Shown piece after piece: positions 60,283 through 64,000 of a stretch of 64,000 nucleotides of DNA; position 1 is the stretch's first letter, and each line of letters begins with the position of its first letter. Source of the DNA: Hymenobacter taeanensis (GTDB lineage Bacteria; Bacteroidota; Bacteroidia; Cytophagales; Hymenobacteraceae). The notes under the pieces were generated by a model. That model saw only the letters and a list, made by a program, of their open reading frames with translations. It was not told where the DNA came from and did no database searches. Made by a program: the position numbers and the translations under genes. The stretch spans positions 2,256,001 to 2,320,000 of the forward strand of contig NZ_CP053538.1 in the NCBI RefSeq assembly GCF_013137895.1, read 5' to 3'.

Positions 60283-61566
60283 ATGCGTTTTCCCGCCGTC
60301 CGGCTGCTTTTGCCGGTTTTCCTGGCCGCTTTGTCGGCTTGCTCTGATCAGAAGAAAACAACCCAGGTCGAACAGGCCAACCGTAGGCCAGTCGTCGCTG
60401 ATACTACTTCGGCACCAACTCCGCCTGCTACGCCAGCGGCTCCAAAAGCCACGCCCGAGCAGGATATAGCCGCTTACCTCGCCGGCATGCCTGTCAGCGC
60501 CAGCAGCGAGTTACAACTCCTCACAGCTCAACCCGCCTGGCAGGCATTTTCCGCCGACGCCAATAAAAGCTGGAATAAGTACGACTCAACCCGCACCGTC
60601 AAAATTGAGCGGTGGGCTGCAAAAGAGCTGGATTCCGTGCGTGCTGCTAGCCCCACGGTGTTTTACCCGTTCAGCGGACCCGACTTTCTCAACGTCACCA
60701 CTATGTTTCCCGGCAGCAGCCGGTATATTCTGATTGGCCTAGAGCCAGTAGGTGCGCTGCCGCCGCAAACCACGCTGCAGAACCCCAAGCTGTTCCCGGC
60801 ACTTAAGGCCTCGCTGTGGTCGGTGCTCAACTTCAGCTTCTTCCGCACCAACGACATGGCCGTCGACCTAAACGGGAAAAAGACGGACAGCACCTGGATT
60901 GCCAAGCGGAAGCAGCAGATGGGAGTGAAGCCCGCGAAGGAAGTCACCATTGATGGCGTGCTCCCGCTCCTGATGCTATTCGCCGCCCGCACCGATCATC
61001 AGGTAACTGCCGTGCGCTACATCCAGCTAAATGCCGAGGGCCAAGCCTTGGAGGCTGATACCGCCACAATCCGCAAGCCCGGCTTGAAAGAAGTGCCCGG
61101 AGTCGAGGTAACCCTAAAAGCAAAAGATGGCCAGGAAAAGTCCGTCGTGTATTTCTCCGCCGACCTCAGCGACTGGAAGCTAGGCGTCACGAAGGAAGCC
61201 GTATTGAAGTACGTACGCACGCTGGGCCCGCTGACTACCTACGTGAAGTCGGCCACCTACCTCATGCACAAGAGCTACTTCAGCAAAGTCCGGAACCTGG
61301 TTCTCGACCGCAGCAACTTCATACTGCAAGATGATTCCGGTATTGCCATGAAGTATTTCCCGGCATCCAACTGGCAGTTCACGTACTACGGAACCTATAA
61401 GCGGCCGATAAATTTGTTCGCCAAGCAGTACCAGCCAGCCCTCACGGCCGCTTACACCGATTCTGCTAACCCACCTAGGCCACTTCCCTTTGGCACCGGC
61501 TACAACTGGCGCCAAACCGATTCCAACCTGTTGCTGGCCCGGCGTACCAAGCTGTTAGCTGAATAA
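60283..61566 (+). CDS. Lipoprotein of unknown function (427 residues)
   Basis: ATG 60283 opens a lipoprotein signal (RFPAVRLLLPVFLAALSAC, lipobox L-S-A-C), followed by a T/P/A-rich linker (APTPPATPAAPKATPEQD). The main domain has SFSADANKSWNKYDSTRTVK-like polar stretches, FYPFSGPDFLNVTTMFPGSS, FNFSFFRTNDMAVDLNGKKT, and a late YFPASNWQFTYYGTYKRPIN with strongly conserved-looking aromatic residues. This layout is common to an unnamed Cytophagales lipoprotein family; I do not recognise a function. The 22 codons upstream in the same frame are not used. Confidence 0.7.
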   Translation: MRFPAVRLLLPVFLAALSACSDQKKTTQVEQANRRPVVADTTSAPTPPATPAAPKATPEQDIAAYLAGMPVSASSELQLLTAQPAWQAFSADANKSWNKYDSTRTVKIERWAAKELDSVRAASPTVFYPFSGPDFLNVTTMFPGSSRYILIGLEPVGALPPQTTLQNPKLFPALKASLWSVLNFSFFRTNDMAVDLNGKKTDSTWIAKRKQQMGVKPAKEVTIDGVLPLLMLFAARTDHQVTAVRYIQLNAEGQALEADTATIRKPGLKEVPGVEVTLKAKDGQEKSVVYFSADLSDWKLGVTKEAVLKYVRTLGPLTTYVKSATYLMHKSYFSKVRNLVLDRSNFILQDDSGIAMKYFPASNWQFTYYGTYKRPINLFAKQYQPALTAAYTDSANPPRPLPFGTGYNWRQTDSNLLLARRTKLLAE

Positions 61567-61589
61567 GAAAGCATCAAGTGAGTTACAAT

Positions 61590-61624
61590 AAATAGCCATG
61601 CCACTCCGCATGGCTATTTTTATA
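61590..61624 (+). terminator. Terminator after the lipoprotein gene
   Basis: AAATAGCCATGC (61590-61601) pairs exactly with 61608-61619, with a 6-base loop and T-rich flank (TTTTTATATTG). Confidence 0.88.
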
Positions 61625-61719
61625 TTGTCCATTATAGTAATAGGAGAGGGGGAGAAAACGTACAAGCCAGGTATGGCTTTCATGCCCCTATATATAAGGT
61701 AGAGTAACCTCAGTCTGTC

Positions 61720-63018
61720 ATGGTCTACCCGCTTCGGCTTTTCACTTTCCTCTCGTGCCTACTAGTAAGTAGTAAGCCGCCAACCAGCTCTCCAAGCCCA
61801 CTGCCTGTGGGGCTAACTCGCTTTGTCAATAGTAGCCTCTTGGATAGTTTGCTCCGGGCCGATTCGCGGCTACTACCCGTAGTGGAGCGCGCCGCCGAAT
61901 ACGAACTCCAAATCATCTATACGCAAATCAATCGTGACGCGCAGAATGCACCTCACTTTGTTCAGCACGATTTTCGGCTCGATGCCCGACAATACTTCAA
62001 CCCCGCGAGTCTGGTCAAGCTCCCTACCGTTGCTTTATCACTCGAAAAGCTAAACCAGCTCCACGTAGAAGGCCTCACTCGTCGGACTCCCATGGCTACC
62101 GGCGCCGCGCATAGCTGTCAAACGCCTGCTCCTTATATAGTATCTGCAGACTCTGATAGGGTGAACACCATTGGCAACTACATCAAGCGGATGCTGCTGG
62201 TCAGCGACAACCAAGCATATAATCGGCTCTACGAGTTTCTAGGCCAGGGCCCGCTTAATCAGCGGCTTCAGCAACTGGGGTACCCCAATGCCCGCATCGT
62301 TCGGCGCTTTGCTCCCTGCGACACCGCCGCTAATCGCTACACCAACCCCATCAGCTTCCGCGACGCCCAAACCAACCAGGTGATATACCAGCAGCCAGCG
62401 GCAGTTAATCGGCAACCTCTACCCGCCCCTCTTGGTCGCGTCACGAAAGGCAGAGCCTACCAAGCCGGTGGCCGCATCATTCAGCAGCCGTATGATTTCA
62501 CCACCGCTAATTATTTGCCTCTTCAGGATATAACGAACATACTTCGCGCTATACTATTCCCGGAGGCTACCCCCGCGAACGAGCGTTTTCAGCTTACGCC
62601 TACTGATTATGCCTTCCTGCGCTACTATCTACACCAGACTCCGCATGGTTCAGGCTACAGCTTATACCAGCCCTCCCGCTATTTTGATGCCTACAAGAAG
62701 TATCTCTACTATGGGCGCAGCCCGAAAGCTATAGCGCAACCAGGGCTACATATATATAATGTAGTAGGGATGTCGCACGGCTACTTAGCCGATGTGGCCT
62801 ATTTCGCCGACTCAACCCAGCGCACGGAATTTCTCTTAAGTGCCGTGTTATATGTCAACAAAGACGGGGTTATCAATGATGGCAACTACGAATACGAGTC
62901 TGTAGGCCTACCTTTTCTCGCTGCCCTAGGTCAACAGATCCAACAATACGAAGCCAAGAGGAGCCGCCCATACCCCGCAAAGCTGGATGAGTGGTTCCAA
63001 AAAGACGATATCAAATAG
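61720..63018 (+). CDS. Exported serine hydrolase, class A beta-lactamase-like
   Basis: A 432-residue protein with a signal peptide (RLFTFLSCLLVSS). The penicillin-binding fold is indicated by NPASLVKLPTVALSLEKL (S97-x-x-K100) and SDN at 162-164. The third motif, normally KTG, appears to be SHG (352-354, VGMSHGYLADVAYFAD). A long insertion and basic C-terminus make it larger than true class A enzymes (about 290 residues). It may therefore be a peptidoglycan or peptide hydrolase instead of a lactamase. It lies 100 bases downstream of a terminator and is the last protein gene before the rRNA operon. Confidence 0.8.
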   Translation: MVYPLRLFTFLSCLLVSSKPPTSSPSPLPVGLTRFVNSSLLDSLLRADSRLLPVVERAAEYELQIIYTQINRDAQNAPHFVQHDFRLDARQYFNPASLVKLPTVALSLEKLNQLHVEGLTRRTPMATGAAHSCQTPAPYIVSADSDRVNTIGNYIKRMLLVSDNQAYNRLYEFLGQGPLNQRLQQLGYPNARIVRRFAPCDTAANRYTNPISFRDAQTNQVIYQQPAAVNRQPLPAPLGRVTKGRAYQAGGRIIQQPYDFTTANYLPLQDITNILRAILFPEATPANERFQLTPTDYAFLRYYLHQTPHGSGYSLYQPSRYFDAYKKYLYYGRSPKAIAQPGLHIYNVVGMSHGYLADVAYFADSTQRTEFLLSAVLYVNKDGVINDGNYEYESVGLPFLAALGQQIQQYEAKRSRPYPAKLDEWFQKDDIK

Positions 63019-63187
63019 GGAAGGAGAGGGATTTGTACCTCCTTTCTATAAGCAGACAGATCGATTAGCTGATTTTTTTCACTCCAATGTGAACTAACCG
63101 ACAGAGGTAAGTCGTTCTGCCCCAGCCAACGGGAATAGCCCGGGGAGGGGCCTTTCAACAAAGCTCCTGAAAGTTTCTCCGCTAGGC

Positions 63188-63218
63188 TTGCAAAAGCGAA
63201 ACAGAATCCGGACTTTTG
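63188..63218 (+). promoter_or_regulatory. rRNA promoter P0 (degenerate)
   Basis: TTG (63188-63190), a 20-base spacer and GACTTTTG (63211-63218, one mismatch to TAnnTTTG), followed by a CCCACCC sequence like the later units. Confidence 0.4.
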
Positions 63219-63303
63219 CCCACCCAAATCGGACGGAGGCGGGCTACGGACAGGGCGAAAAGAAAGTTGCGGTAAGCGCTAGGAAAAGCGGAGAGACTCG
63301 GCT

Positions 63304-63311
63304 TACCTTTG
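63304..63311 (+). promoter_or_regulatory. rRNA promoter P1 (-7 element and repeat unit 1)
   Basis: TACCTTTG followed by the initial transcribed sequence CAGCCCGCTTCAGCTGGAAG, the first of the repeated units. The -33 element is not clear. Confidence 0.6.
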
Positions 63312-63372
63312 CAGCCCGCTTCAGCTGGAAGCGCCCCGGCAGTCGAGTTGAAAAAAGTTTTTCTTCGCTTGC

Positions 63373-63402
63373 TTGCTAGTTCAGAAACTCCTGTTACCTT
63401 TG
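63373..63402 (+). promoter_or_regulatory. rRNA promoter P2
   Basis: TTG (63373-63375), a 19-base spacer and TACCTTTG (63395-63402), then CACCCCGCTTACG, a diverged copy of the repeat unit. Confidence 0.75.
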
Positions 63403-63477
63403 CACCCCGCTTACGACCCAAAAGGGGCTCAGGACGCGGGAAACGAAGAAAGTGAAAAGATTTTTTTGCTTTCGGAG

Positions 63478-63509
63478 TTGGAAAAGAGGAAAAGAGCAGC
63501 GTATCTTTG
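63478..63509 (+). promoter_or_regulatory. rRNA promoter P3
   Basis: TTG (63478-63480), a 21-base purine-rich spacer and TATCTTTG (63502-63509), then CAGCCCGCTTCAACTGGAAG, nearly identical to unit 1. Confidence 0.8.
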
Positions 63510-63574
63510 CAGCCCGCTTCAACTGGAAGCGCCTGAGTCAACCGAAAAGTGAGAAAGTTTTTTTCACTTCAGCA

Positions 63575-63606
63575 TTTGGCCAAACAAAATAGAGTGAGTA
63601 CCTTTG
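63575..63606 (+). promoter_or_regulatory. rRNA promoter P4
   Basis: TTTG (63575-63578), a 20-base AT-rich spacer and TACCTTTG (63599-63606), then CCACCCGCTTCGCCTGGAAG. It is the closest promoter to 16S and the best consensus match of the set. Confidence 0.85.
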
Positions 63607-63611
63607 CCACC

Positions 63612-63870
63612 CGCTTCGCCTGGAAGCGCTGGCAGTGTAGCTTACCCCGACTACTAATAGGGTAGTCACGACGCTTCTTCAATAGGAAGGAGCAGACGTT
63701 CTTTGAATGATTGGAAAGACAATATGGGTGTTGACTCAGTGGAAACACGGGGTCAATAATAAGGACTCATAAGCGTAGAGAAGAAACGAATACACATACA
63801 GCTCGTCAAACAACGAGTCGGAGATGGCACTCGACATCGGCCCTGCTTCGGCAGGTGCTAAGTAATTTAT
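63612..63870 (+). ncRNA. 16S leader with boxA-like site and UUCG hairpin
   Basis: From the P4 start to the 16S 5' end. It has a boxA-like GTTCTTTGAA at 63698-63707 (antitermination signal position) and, just before 16S, the hairpin CCTGC-TTCG-GCAGG (63842-63855), likely part of the RNase III processing region. No open frame of note. Confidence 0.7.

Positions 63871-64000
<130 letters not shown>

Overview
The window looks like core chromosome of a Hymenobacter-like bacterium (Bacteroidota, Cytophagales), moderately GC-rich. Four things support this. Promoters have the Bacteroidota form (TTG, 19-21 bases, TAnnTTTG). A GldB-type gliding lipoprotein gene is present. Several lineage-typical small families occur (DUF6150, DUF6799, DUF2480, PorT-like barrels). 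The first 130 bases of a 16S rRNA gene at the right edge have a Hymenobacter-like beginning. I see no insertion sequence, prophage, integrase, CRISPR array or obvious genomic island.

Layout. 1-10 kb: the end of gldB, a GT4 glycosyltransferase, endonuclease III, an ECF sigma factor overlapping a small possible anti-sigma gene, an MFS exporter, a secreted alpha/beta hydrolase that lacks its nucleophile serine, an SGNH hydrolase and an orphan HsdR_N-type nuclease. 10-22 kb: uvrA, a cupin, a LacI/FucP-like sugar module with a second LacI regulator, an orphan NarL-type regulator, tpiA, a DUF6150 protein and prmA. 22.6-27.8 kb: one 1719-residue secreted protein with a lysine-block tail. 28-37 kb: plsY, an M20 dipeptidase, five tandem outer-membrane barrel genes, a PagL-like lipid A deacylase and an apparently frameshifted ribosomal protein THX gene. 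37-47 kb: pyrD, yifB, gmhA, an MsbA-like ABC exporter, a Wzi-like outer-membrane protein, a GNAT/FemAB-like gene and upp. 47-63 kb: a DEAD-box helicase, tRNA-His, a PfkB kinase, an M61 peptidase, rpmH-rnpA-ctp, tsaB, an APC permease, lipoproteins and a class A beta-lactamase-like protein. 63-64 kb: an rRNA operon control region with stacked promoters, then 16S.

Common themes. Many genes serve the envelope: LPS precursor (gmhA), lipid A export and trimming (MsbA-like, PagL-like), phospholipid synthesis (plsY), capsule or outer-membrane proteins (Wzi-like, barrels) and lipoproteins. Housekeeping genes are interleaved as single genes or short operons. Gene ends carry unusually long, often perfect inverted repeats. 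Five of these belong to a dispersed REP-like family with a GTCAT start. Several genes have their -7 promoter element only 5-10 bases before the start codon, suggesting leaderless or nearly leaderless mRNAs. The word CTAGGCC/GGCCTAG is strikingly common.

The observations most worth checking are the THX frameshift at an A7 run, the nucleophile-less hydrolase, the giant lysine-tailed protein, the stacked rRNA promoters, the REP-like family and the CTAGGCC word. I did not find an evident new multi-gene defence or biosynthetic system.
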